Part shown: one piece after another, positions 1-10,900 of the stretch | Position numbering within the stretch: position 1 is the first letter of the stretch | Layout: every line of letters starts with the position of its first letter | Assembly (NCBI GenBank): GCA_050949905.1 | Contig: JBMNGP010000003.1 | Span: forward strand, 310,001 to 374,000 | Length of the DNA stretch: 64,000 nt | From: DUML01 sp050949905 | Lineage (GTDB): Bacteria > Bacillota > Desulfitobacteriia > Desulfitobacteriales > Syntrophobotulaceae | Direction: 5' to 3' | Notes under the pieces: generated by a model | What the model was told of the DNA's origin: nothing | Database searches by the model: none | The model's input: only the letters and a program-made list of their open reading frames with translations | Program-made: the position numbers and the translations under genes

Positions 1-1908
1 GGAACTCTAACCTTAGAAGCCAGCGGCAACACGGACAGTGAAGCCAAAGCCGACGGCAGTGCAGTTAAGAAAGATCCTGACAATCCAACCAAGGTCGGAG
101 TTGGAGTAGCAGTAGCTATCAATGTAGTCACCATTGTCAACCAAGCCTATATCGCCCAGGGCGCGATCGTAGAAGCCCGCGGGCTAACCATAAAAGTCGG
201 CATGACCCGGGTCACAGGCCCTGATGCCGAAGGTAATCCCACAACCGACGACACTAATACCCATGTAGTAGAAGCCATCTCCGGAGCGGGTGCAGCGAGC
301 GTTGGCGTAGCTGGTTCGGCAACCATCAACGTGGTTGTGAATACAGTTTTAGCCCATAGCGATGGCTCAGTAACCTTATCTTATACAGACGAAAGCGGCG
401 ATACCCAATACGGCAATGCTGAAATCAGTGCAGAAAGCAAAAACGAAAGCACAACCTCAGCAGGCGCAGTTGTTAATATTGAGGGCGAGGGTGATAACCA
501 GAAGGCTTCCGTTGGTGTCGGGGCTGCCTTTGCCACTAATGTGGTTACCAACATTGTCCGGGCTTACCTCGCAGACAATGCCAGTCTGACAGGTGCCGGC
601 AAGCTGACTATTTCAGCTGAACTGGAAAATACGGCTCAGACAACAGCAACAGCCGGTTCAGATCCCATCGAAGACTTCACAGGAGATGAGAAGGCATCTG
701 AAAGTAAAATCGCCTTGGATGCTGCAGTTGCTCTTACCATTGTTGTTAATGAGGTCAAAGCTTACAGCGGCACCGGCAGTACTATTGGGGCAAACGGAAA
801 CGTTATAATTTCGTCGGCAAGCACCAGTAATACAGAAACCACAGCCGAGGGCAATGCCTCCGGCTCCAAAGTGGCGGTTGGCGCTTGTCTGGCTTTGAAT
901 GTGATTGTGGCCAATACTGAAGCAGCGCTGAAAGGAAATGCCACCATCGGCGGCAGCCTGACAGTGAGTGCTTCCAGCACCAACAGGGATGATGTTTTTG
1001 CCTTGGCTACCGCACGGGGATTAAGTTTGGACCGTTATCTAAATAAATTTAAAGACGCTCTCAATAACCTTAGTGTTGATGATATTTTAAACGGCAACTT
1101 TGGGAAGGACGAAAATGGAAACGATAAACCTAAACCCAAGAGTGCCGAAGCTCTGGAACAATATGACGCCAAAACCGGGCAGACCGTAGACCAAAATGGC
1201 GGCAGCGGCCAGGGCAGCCAAAGCCAGCAAAGCATCTGTGTAGCTGCGGCCATTGCCATAAATGTAACAACCCATGATACCATTGCTTATACCGGCGGGG
1301 GAACAATCAGCGTGGGCGGCAACATAGTGATAAGCGCCACCAGCCAAAGTGATTTTGAGACCCTGGCCACCGGGATCGCCGTAGGCGAAGGAAACAGCAT
1401 CGGTGTTGCAGTCGCCCTCAGCACCATCTTCAATGAAACCAGTGCCGCATTAGGACTGGGCTCCACGGCGGGGTCAAGCTCCACAAATGCCAACGGCCAC
1501 GATATTACCATCCAAGCGATTTCCAGCCAGAACAGGTCTGATGAATATCGTTCCAAACTGGGTTCCCAGGCCATTGCCGGAGCGGGTACAGGTAAGGACG
1601 GTAAAATCGGTGCTGCCGGCGCCCTGGCTATTGTTACTTCTTTCGCTAAAACCCAAGCCTATATTGCTCCCCAATGCCCAAGTTACGGATGCCGGTATCA
1701 TCAGCATTACAGCCGAAGAAACCAGCAAATTGGCTGTAAGAGCCTGGGGATTTTCAGCCGGTACCGGAAAAGTCGGAGCAGGGGCAGCATTTGCCATTAT
1801 CTATGGCAACAACCAGATTCACGCCTATATTGGCAAGGGAGCCACAGTATCTGCCCAAGGGCTGAATATCAGCGCCGAGAAAAAGCGCGTCGATCTGACG
1901 GACTTTAA
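1..1908 (+). CDS. Giant repetitive surface protein, 5' part (start upstream of window; frame valid only to about 1672)
   Basis: Open from base 1, so the true start lies upstream. The translation is made of short Gly/Ala-rich beta-hairpin repeats: a strand with a consensus like T.AYIG..A.V.A.G.I.I.A, then a hydrophobic SGAG..SVGVA-type strand. These are the same units that continue for kilobases downstream. After codon GCT at 1666-1668 the frame loses the repeat pattern: it reads APQCPSYGCRY and continues without sense to a stop at 1908. Removing one C from CCCC (1669-1672) gives AYIAPNAQVTDAGIISI, which fits the repeats, and continues in the next frame. I therefore read this as the upstream part of the same gene as 1923-45278. 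The last ~235 bases of this frame are not real coding sequence. An Asp/Asn/Lys-rich segment near 1020-1220 (DENGNDKPKPKS and flanks) is a non-repeat insertion. The role, surface adhesin or scaffold, is inferred from repeat type only. Confidence 0.75.
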   Translation, partial: GTLTLEASGNTDSEAKADGSAVKKDPDNPTKVGVGVAVAINVVTIVNQAYIAQGAIVEARGLTIKVGMTRVTGPDAEGNPTTDDTNTHVVEAISGAGAASVGVAGSATINVVVNTVLAHSDGSVTLSYTDESGDTQYGNAEISAESKNESTTSAGAVVNIEGEGDNQKASVGVGAAFATNVVTNIVRAYLADNASLTGAGKLTISAELENTAQTTATAGSDPIEDFTGDEKASESKIALDAAVALTIVVNEVKAYSGTGSTIGANGNVIISSASTSNTETTAEGNASGSKVAVGACLALNVIVANTEAALKGNATIGGSLTVSASSTNRDDVFALATARGLSLDRYLNKFKDALNNLSVDDILNGNFGKDENGNDKPKPKSAEALEQYDAKTGQTVDQNGGSGQGSQSQQSICVAAAIAINVTTHDTIAYTGGGTISVGGNIVISATSQSDFETLATGIAVGEGNSIGVAVALSTIFNETSAALGLGSTAGSSSTNANGHDITIQAISSQNRSDEYRSKLGSQAIAGAGTGKDGKIGAAGALAIVTSFAKTQAYIAPQCPSYGCRYHQHYSRRNQQIGCKSLGIFSRYRKSRSRGSICHYLWQQPDSRLYWQGSHSICPRAEYQRREKARRSDGL

Positions 1909-1936
1909 TATCGGTTTCGATTTTGACGAGAAATGA
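1670..1936 (+). pseudogene. Giant repetitive surface protein, middle fragment between two one-base shifts
   Basis: In this second frame the sequence reads NAQVTDAGIISITAEE, then FSAGTGKVGAGAAFAIIYG, then HAYIGKGATVSAQGLNISAE. These are typical hairpin repeats of the giant protein. The segment connects the upstream frame (broken at CCCC 1669-1672) with the main frame (resuming at about 1933). It ends at TGA 1934-1936 after DFDEK. If one A of AAA 1931-1933 is removed the reading becomes DFDENEFTHNIFEGLELL and runs straight into the 14,000-codon frame. It is listed separately only because the sequence as given cannot be translated through. Most likely it is an artefactual break in one gene. Confidence 0.7.
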
Positions 1937-4900
1937 ATTTACGCACAATATCTTTGAGGGCTTGGAATTGCTCAATTTCCTCAGTTCCAATAATTATTAC
2001 GGCGAAGCCATCGCCGGGGCAGGAACCTCCGGTACGGCAGCTTTGGCGGGCGCCTTTGTGGTTCTGGTCTTTAATAATGTCACCGCAGCTTACATCGATG
2101 AGAATGCGGAAGTTAATATCAGCGGAGATATCAATATCAACAGCAAGGCCGATGTCAATGCCAAAGCCATTGGCGGCTCGGCAGCCGGAGCGGAAAAAGC
2201 CGGGGTTGGTATTACCACCGTTAATATTATTAATGCTGATGCCATCAGGGCCTATATCGGGAAAAATGCAGTCGTCAAGAGCGACGGCAACATTCAAATC
2301 GGAACAGATGCCGACCAGGAGCTGACAATCCTGTCCGTAAGCGGGTCAGGGGCCAGTACAGCCGGAGTGGCCGGAATCTTTGCGGTAATATTTACAAAAA
2401 ATGTGGCCGAAGCTTACATCGGAGAAGGAGCAACGGTTAAAAGCAAAGGCTCCTTGAGCATTAGCGCCACTAACGATACCCAAGCTTTCCTGATTGCCGG
2501 CGGCGGCACAGGCGGCGGTACGGCCGGTGTAGGCGGTTCATTGGCAGTGCTGATCGTCTGGAATGACACCCTGGCTTATATTGCCCAAAGTGCAGAGGTT
2601 GATGTTACTCAGGCTCTCTCCATCACCGCTGAGTCCAGTGAACTAAACGTAACTGCTGTAATCAGCGGTTCGGGCGGCGGTACGGCCGGTGTGGCTGCTT
2701 CTGCTGCCGTCAAGACTATTAAGAGTAACACGCAAGCTTATATAGGAGCCGGAGCCTTGATCAACAGTGATCCGGCTTATCGGGCTGAAACTCAAAGCAT
2801 TTCCCTCACAGCTAATAGCGCCACTATCCTGGCCGGTGTGGTGGGCAGCGGCTCCGGCGGCGGTTCGGCCGGTGTAGGTGCCTCCAACGATACCACAGTG
2901 CTGGTTAAGACAGTAAAAGCTTACATTGCGGACGCTTCGGCTGATAACAGCCTAGACGGAGCCAAGGTGCATGCTGCCGGGAATATCATCATTGCGGCAG
3001 AATCCCGAGAAACCGTCATTTCCATCACAGCCGGTTTTGCCGGCGGCGGCAGCGCGGGCGTAGGCGGAGCGGTAGGTATTCTCGTATCCACCAACGACAT
3101 TCAGGCTTATATCGGTAAGGAAGCAATAGTGGTTACGGACGGCAGTGTGGCCATCAGCGTCACGGACGATTTGGTTCTGGTGATGATTGCCGGCAGTGGC
3201 GCGGGCGGCGGCTCCGCCGGTGTGGGCGCTTCCGTGGCAGTAGCTGTTGTAGTGAACAGTGTGCAGGCCTATATTGGCGACGAGGCACAAGTAACTGCTT
3301 TAGGTAATGGTGCAACTGTAACTTTCTTCACCGGCGCAGCCGGAAAAGATAAAAATGAGGCCCGCGGCGTACTGCTTGGGGCCTATACCACTGAAGACAT
3401 AATCTTAACAGTGGTCAGCGGTGCCGGCGGCGGCTCAGCCGGTGTGGCCGGAGCTTTTGGGGTCAATGTCATAACGAATACAACCCTGGCTTATATCGGA
3501 GCCGGGGCTGAGATCAATAAAAATAATACCGGGGCTCACGCCCTTCAGGAAGTTCGCCTGGTGTCTGTGGATGAGACCCTGGTCGTGTCAATTATAGGCG
3601 GAGGAGCCGGCGGCGGTGCAGCCGGTGTCGGGGCAGCCATTAATGTTATCGTAGTGGTCAACACGACTAAAGCGTGTCTTGATAGTGGCGCCTGGGTCAC
3701 AGCTCAAAAAGGAATCCTGATTTCCGCTCTGACCCAAGATGTGCTGACGGCTACCACCATCAGCGGTGCCGGCGGCGGCAGTGCAGGGGTAGGCGGTGCA
3801 GTATCCGTGGTGGTTGCATCCAATCAGACCGAAGCCTCCACCGGCGTGGGAGTAATCCTGCACTCTCAGGGTAGCATTAAGGTGTTTGCAGGCGATTACA
3901 CCACAATGGTGGTAAGCTCTTTGGCAGGTAGCGGCGGCGGTGCAGCCGGCGTGGGCGGCTCTCTGGCCGTGGCGGTCTTTACCGGCCAGACCAAAGCCTA
4001 TTTAGGTAACGGCACAGTGGCTAATGCCAAGGGTCTCCTGGAAGTCTCGGCAGATTCGGTTCAGAACGTCATTGCCACAGCTGTCAGCGGTGCCGGCGGC
4101 GGAGCGGCCGGAGTGGCCGGATCAATCATAATTAAAGTGGTTGCTGCCACGACCCAGGCGTATATTGGTGCCAATGCCCGCATTAACCAGGACAGTACTT
4201 ACCAAACCGCTAACCAGGCCGTTCTAGTTCAGGCTCAGAACCAGGTAATTGACGTGGGGCTGGCCGGCACGGGAGCGGGCGGCGGAGCAGCCGGTGTAGG
4301 CGCCTCCCTTAACGTCACTATCATCCGTAATGTCACCTCCGCCTTCATTGGCGACGGTGCCTGGGTCAATGCCCAAAAAGACATCAGTGTGCTGGCCACA
4401 TCTGATAAATATGTTAATTCCGTGGTAGCTACCGGTGCAGGCGGCGGAGCCGCCGGAGTAGCCGGAGCCCTGACCATCATAGCCATTGGCGCCCTCTTTG
4501 ATTCCACTGCCCTAAGCGGGCTGACAGGAACCAATGAGGAAGGAGAATCTGTCAGCACCCAGGAAGAGGTAGACGCCCAAATTACCGCTAATCCGGTGGC
4601 AGGTCTCTTGGGCAATGCTGAAATTGAAGATCTTATCGCCGCTCAGATGGCCGGAATCGGCATCAGCGAGCATTTCAATAACCCATCCCAAGTAGCTTTA
4701 AACAGTACCCAGGCCTTTATTGGGCTGGGAGCCAAAGTCAATGCCGGAGGAAACCTGACCGTGAAAGCCGCTGACAAGACCGTAGTCATCGTGGCTGAAG
4801 CAGCCGGATCCGGCGGCGGAGCCGCAGGGGTGGCCGGAGCCTTGGCCGTTGTTCTCCTCCATGATAAAGCCGAAGCCTTTATTGCTGCCGGAGCCCAGAC

Positions 4901-7900
4901 CAATGCCAAAGGCATTACCACTGTGGAAGCCAATACTTCCGACAACGTCTTTGCCGCCGGAATTACCGGCAGCGGTGCCGGTGCGGCGGCTGTCAACGGC
5001 GTATCCCTGGTTAATGTCGTGCGCAGCGAAACCCTGGCGTATATTGCCAATGGCACTCAAGTCAACCAGGATGAAGCTTATCAAATGCCCGGCCAGTCCG
5101 TACATGTGCTGGCCAACGGCAATACCTATATTGTAGCCGTGGCCGGTTCCGGCGGCGGTGCCGGAGCGGCAGCCGTTGGCGGTGCTGCCAATATCGGTGT
5201 TTTAACCAAAACTACTAAAGCATTTATCGGAGATAATGCCAAGGTCTCCGCTCAACAGAATATTATAGTTTCCGCCGAGTCCAGCCAACTGCTGGTGGCT
5301 GTGACCGTCTCCATCTTTGGAGCCGGGGTTGCGGCTGTAAACGGGAATGTCGGAACCTTTACATTTGACAACAGGACCGAAGCCTATATCGGCAAATATG
5401 CTTTTGTAGACTCCGAAGGCAACGTCAAAATATCGGCAGCCGACGACTCCCTGCTGATTTCTGTGGTGGCCACGGGCGGGGGAGCCGGGGTTGCGGCCGT
5501 CAACGGGGCAGTGAGCGTTAATACTATAGTCAGCCAGACCAGGGCTTATATTGATGATTATGCAGTTGTCAACGCCAGAGGTAAGGCTGAGGGCATCGAT
5601 GTTTACACCGGTGGAGTGGGAGATCCCGAAGAATTACCGGCTGGTAACTGGGATGAGAAAGAGGGTCTCGACCTCGATGGAGACGGCAAGCCCGATGTTC
5701 AGGAAGTCAATAAAGAGCCTGATGTTGATCAGGATGGAAACCCGGACGGAGATTTAAGGAACGGTGTGGACTTTAATGTCCGCAGTGAAAGTGAGGATCC
5801 GGAAAATCCTGAGCCTACCGAGGAAAATATAAATATTCCCGCTGAAGGTCTCGGCGTTAAACTTACCGAAAATATCAAAGGCTTATCAGTTGTAGCTGTG
5901 TCCAATCAGAAAATTATCACTGTAACGATAACCGTAGCCGGTGCAGGTGTGGCCGCCGTAACCGGCAACAGTACAGTAAATGTCTTGGCTGCCGTTACTG
6001 AAGCCTATGTGGGCAACGGCGGAAAAATAAATGATAATACTGAGAACGCCAATGAGAGCGCCGGGGAAGAACAAAGCGTACGTATCCGCGCGGTCAGCAA
6101 TGCTCTGGTGGTTCAGACTGCGGGCAGTGTCGGCGGTGCCGGGGTAGCCGGAGTAAGCGGTTCCTTGAATATCGTCGTTGTCAGCAATATTACCAAAGCC
6201 CACATAGGCGGCGAGGTCAATGCCCGCCGGGATATCCAGGTGCTGGCTTATGCCGATGAACATTTGATTATCACTACAGCCAATATTGCCGGTGCCGGGG
6301 TAGCCGGGGTTGGCGGTTCAGGAGGCGTGGGAGTTCTCGAAGGCCAGACTGAGGCCTATGTCCATGCCGGAGCCGACCTCAAAGCCGGAAGAAATATTAA
6401 TATTCATGCTCGAAATAATGCTCTCTTTGACATCAATTCCCTGGGTGCCTCCGGTGCCGGTGTTGCCGGCGTCGGCGGGGCGCTGGCGGTTGCGGTCTTT
6501 GTTAATACCACCAGGGCTTATGTGGAAGATGCTGAAAATATCGAAGGTGCAGCCAGATTATTTGCAGCTAAAGCCTTAGTTATTGAAGCCGAGTCTTTTG
6601 AAAATATTATTACCGTAGTTGTGCGCGGCAGCGGCGCCGGAATTGCCGGAGTGGCGGGATCTGTTGCGGTGAAGGTGCTTAATTCCACTACCCAGGCTTA
6701 TATCGGCGACTATGCCCTTATTAATCAGAGCGGAATCCCGGCAGCCGACCAAACAGTCATAGTCCGGGCAAGCAACCAGGTGGTCAGCGTGGGCACTGCC
6801 GGTACGGTCGCAGGTGCCGGGGCCGCCGGAGTGGGTGCTGTTGCTGATATTACGGTTATCCGTAATCTAGTTGGAGCTCATATTGGAAATTATGCCCGGG
6901 TCAAAGCGGCAGGAGATATCAGCATAACAGCTGAATGCGATAAATATGTCAATTCCCTGACAACCGCTGTAAGCGGAGGAGTGGCAGGTGTGGCCGGAGC
7001 GGTCTCTGTCATTGTGATTAACGACCTGTTCAGCCAGGATGTTAAGGATGCTTTAACAGATGCCACGGAAGACGGAGATGGAACCGATACAGCCTCCTCC
7101 GTCGACGACCAAATTGAGGGTGATTATATCTCAAAATTGGGCGATTCCGAACATGTTGGGCAAGTAAAGAATACGGTTGAAGGCAAACAGAACAGCCTGC
7201 AGATTTCCTCTTATTTGAATGAAACCTCGGTGGAGGCCTTAAAATCTACCCGGGCCTTTATCGGGGTAGGTGCCCAAGTGGATGCAGACGGGAATCTCAC
7301 AGTTAAGGCTCAGGACGATACGACCCTGATTGCTGCCGGCCTTGCAGGCTCAGTAGGTGGAGTCGGTGTTTCCGGCGTAGCCTCCATTGTGCTCCTTCAT
7401 GATGCGGCTGAAGCCTTTATCGCTGCCGGAGCCGTAACCAATGCCCGTTATGATACTAAAGTTGAGGCCGCTACCAATAATAATCTCTATACTGTTGATA
7501 TTACCGGCGGCGGCGGTGGAGTTTCCGTCAATGGAGCTCTCCTCATCTGCGTGGTACGCAGTGATACCAAAGCTTATATAGCTGACGGGGCGAAGGTCAA
7601 CCAGAATGTAAGCTACACCAGTCTTACCCAGTCTGTCTATGTACTTGCCAACGGCAATTCCTATATCACTGCCGTAGCCGGTTCCGGCGGAATCGGTGCG
7701 TCAGGGGGGATCGGCGGGGTAGTCAACGTCGTATCCTTTACCAAGAGCACCAAAGCCTACATCGGAGACAACGCCCAAGTTGCCGCTCAAAAGAATATCG
7801 TAGTTTCCGCTGAAGCCAGCCAACTGCTCATAGGTGTAGCCGTCTCCGTTTTCGGAGCCGGTGCTACGGCGGCCAGCGGTGATGTGGGAACCTTTACATT

Positions 7901-10900
7901 CGAGAACACAACGGAAGCTTATATCGGTACAGGTGCTGACGTCATATCCCAAGGCAATGTCAAAGTATCCGCGGCTGATGATACCCTCCTGATCTCGGTG
8001 GTAGTTGCCGGCAATGGTGCCGGTGCCGCCGCCGTCGGTGCTGCCGTAAGCGTCAACACCGTCAGTAGCAGAACGAGGGCGTTTATCTCTGACGGAGCTA
8101 CGGTTATTGCCTTAGGCCAAGCCGGGACTATCGATGTCTATACCGGTTCGTTTGGCCCCGAAGGAGCTTTACCGGGAGGTGCCTGGGATGAGACGCCTAA
8201 CCTGGATTTGAACGGGGACGGTATTCCGGATGTCGATCCGGTTGCGAAAAATATGGATATGGATGGGGACGGAGAAAATGACGGCACTGTCGACGGAGGC
8301 GTTAGCTTTGACGTTCACGGAGAGACCATCAGTGTAGAAAACGAAGGCCTGGGCGCCAAACTTACCGAGCAGGTTACCGGACTTGCGGTAGTTGCCGTTT
8401 CCAACCAAAAAATAATATCAACGACAATTGCTGTTGCCGCCGGAGGATTGGCCGGTGTAACCGGAGCGACCACTGTTAATGAGTTAACAGCGACGACCGA
8501 AGCCTATATTGGAAATAATGCTCAAATTAATCAGGACAACGACGGGGCTTCCAACCAGCAGACTGTTTTTGTCAAAGCTCTGGGCAAGACAGATGTGTTT
8601 ATGACTGAAGGTACTCTGGGTTTCGCAGGTGGTGCCGGGGTAAGCGGATCATTTAATATCGGTATTATCGGCAACATAACCAGGGCTTATATTGGCGGTG
8701 AGGTCAAGGCTAAAGGCGATATTCTGGTTGCAGCCCTCTCTGAAGAAGACTTGCAGAATATTGTCATTAATGCTTCAGCAGGAGGTGCAGTGGGCGCGGG
8801 AGGCGCTGTAGGAGTTGCTGTCCTGCAAGGACAGACTCTCTCCTATGTCTTAGCCGGAGCTGATTTGCAGGCTGGCAGGGATCTGATCATTCGTGCTTAT
8901 AATGACGGAGACGTAAGTATCAGCACCGTAAGCGGCAGCGGCGGCGGTATGGCCGGTGTCAGCGCATCTGTGGCGGTAGGTATTATTACTCATACGACTA
9001 AGGCTTATGTGGAGAATGCCCTCACTTTGGCTAATGCTGCAGCGCTTTATGCTGGCCGCACTCTGGAAGTCAAAGCTGAATCCTTTGAAAATATTAACGG
9101 TCTGGCTGTCAGTGCTGCGGCAAGCGGCGGTGCAGGCGTGGCCGGTACCATCATTGTCAAAATAGTAAATACCACGACCCAAGCTTATTTAGGGAATTAC
9201 GCTGAGATCAATCAGAATAACCTGGACACCGTGGCTGAAAATCAAACTGTCAGGGTCTGGGCTAAAGATACAGTTCTGTCTGAAGGCACGGTCGGAAGCG
9301 GTGCCTTGGGCGGGATAGCCGGTGTTGGAGCCGGTTTGGATGTCACAGTGATCCGCAACACGGTAACAGCCTTCATCGGACAAGCTGCAAAAGTAAATGC
9401 CGAGAGGAACAACTCAGCCGTAGTTCCGGCAGGTCATGTGGATATTAAAGCTGAATCTGTGAAATATGCCGAAAGCTTTGTGCTGGCTGCTGCCGGCGGA
9501 TATTCGGCAGGTATTGGCGGTGCTGTAGCCATCATCTCCATCGGCGCCAAACTAAACAGCGAAAGCCAGGAAAGCCTGGCGGATGCAGTTTCCTTTGTGG
9601 ATGAAGAACTTTCTTCGGAGGAAATAGCAGACGAAACCACTGGTTTAGGTGTCGCCAAATATTTGAATGAGACTTCTGCAGAATCCCTGAACAAAACCCA
9701 GGCTTATATCGCGGCAGGGGCCGTTGTGACTGCTGATAATAATATTACTGTAACTGCTGAGGATTCTACCGGCGCTTCCGTTGAGGCTGACGGAGCCGGT
9801 GTCGGAACGGCAGGTATAGGCGGAGGAGTTGCGATTGCCACTATCTACACCACTACCGAGGCTTATGTCGGTAATGGGGCTCAACTGGCGGCCGTTGGAG
9901 ATATTTTGATCCAGGGTTACGGCAAAGGCGAAGATAACGGCAATGGCGGTGCGCCTTTAAGAGTTAAGGCCTTCGGCGGCGGTGTCGGTGGAGTTGGTTT
10001 AGGTGCAGCTGTCGCTTACCTTGATGTGGAAAATACTGTCCGTGCCTTCTTGAACGGAGCTATTGTAACTAAAGCAAATGATCTGAAAGTCCTGGCTACC
10101 GTGGAAAACGAATTGACAGCCGATGCTATCGGGGTCGGTGCCGGTGCTTTGGCTGGAGTAGGAGCATCACTGGCTCGCGCAAATCATAACGGTACGGTTG
10201 AAGCTGCCCTTCGTCAGAACTCAGGTGTCAGCAATGTCAACAACGTCGAATTGAAGGCTTTATGGAATACAACAGCCGATGCCAATGCCGCGGCTGGCGC
10301 ATTAGGAATAGGCGCAGGCAGCGGAGCGGACGCACGGGCAGCAGTAAAGCCCACCGTCCAGGCTTATTTCGGCAGTGGTATCAATGTTCAGGTTAGTGGT
10401 GACATTCTTGTTACTGCCCAATCCCTGTTGGCTGTTAATGCTAAAACTATAGGCGTCAGTGCCGGAGGGTTGGCAGTAGGTGTTTCCATAGCTCAGGCTG
10501 AGGTTAGGCCTGTTGTTCAGGCTTATCTGAGTGGCGGTAACATCAATGCCGGAGGAGGTATCACTTTGCGATCCCTGCATAATGCGGCAGAAGACGGCAC
10601 AGTAGTTGTTAACGATATCAATGCCGAATCTTATGCCCCGGCCGGAGGATTGATCGGCGGAGTTGGTGCTGATTCAGACGCAATTTCCGCAGCTCAGGTG
10701 GGTGCTTATATAGGTTCCGATGCTGTGGTTGGTTCAGGCCAAACCATTACCCTTAAGGCTATCTCTTCCGAAAAAGCAACAGCCAAGGCTTCGGGGATAG
10801 CGTCAGGATTTGTAGCAATAGGGGCAGCCCTGGCCGATGCCGTGACAGGCGGAACTACAGCTGCCCATCTTGACGGCCGCGTAACTGGCGCCAATAAACT

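Larger units (their letters stand above)
4150..9780 (+). repeat. Higher-order super-repeat of 816-847 residues (two complete copies and flanks)
   Basis: The small hairpin units recur in a fixed order. The anchor N/K-x-T-Q/R-A-F/Y appears at 4701, 7242 and 9690, spacings of 2541 and 2448 bp (847 and 816 codons). Each anchor is preceded by a charged, probably helical insert (for example GDGTDTASSVDDQIEG near 7075, and YLNETS just before the second and third anchors). It is followed by SIVLLHDAAEAFIAAGA-type strands in the first two copies. The calcium-loop inserts at 5670 and 8205 sit at the same place in each unit, 2535 bp apart. This indicates segmental duplication of ~2.5 kb blocks followed by divergence. 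Confidence 0.7.

Noticed and set aside
1923..1925. TTG at 1923 as the start of the giant gene
   Set aside because: No ribosome site lies upstream, and the same repeats continue seamlessly in front of it in the neighbouring frame.
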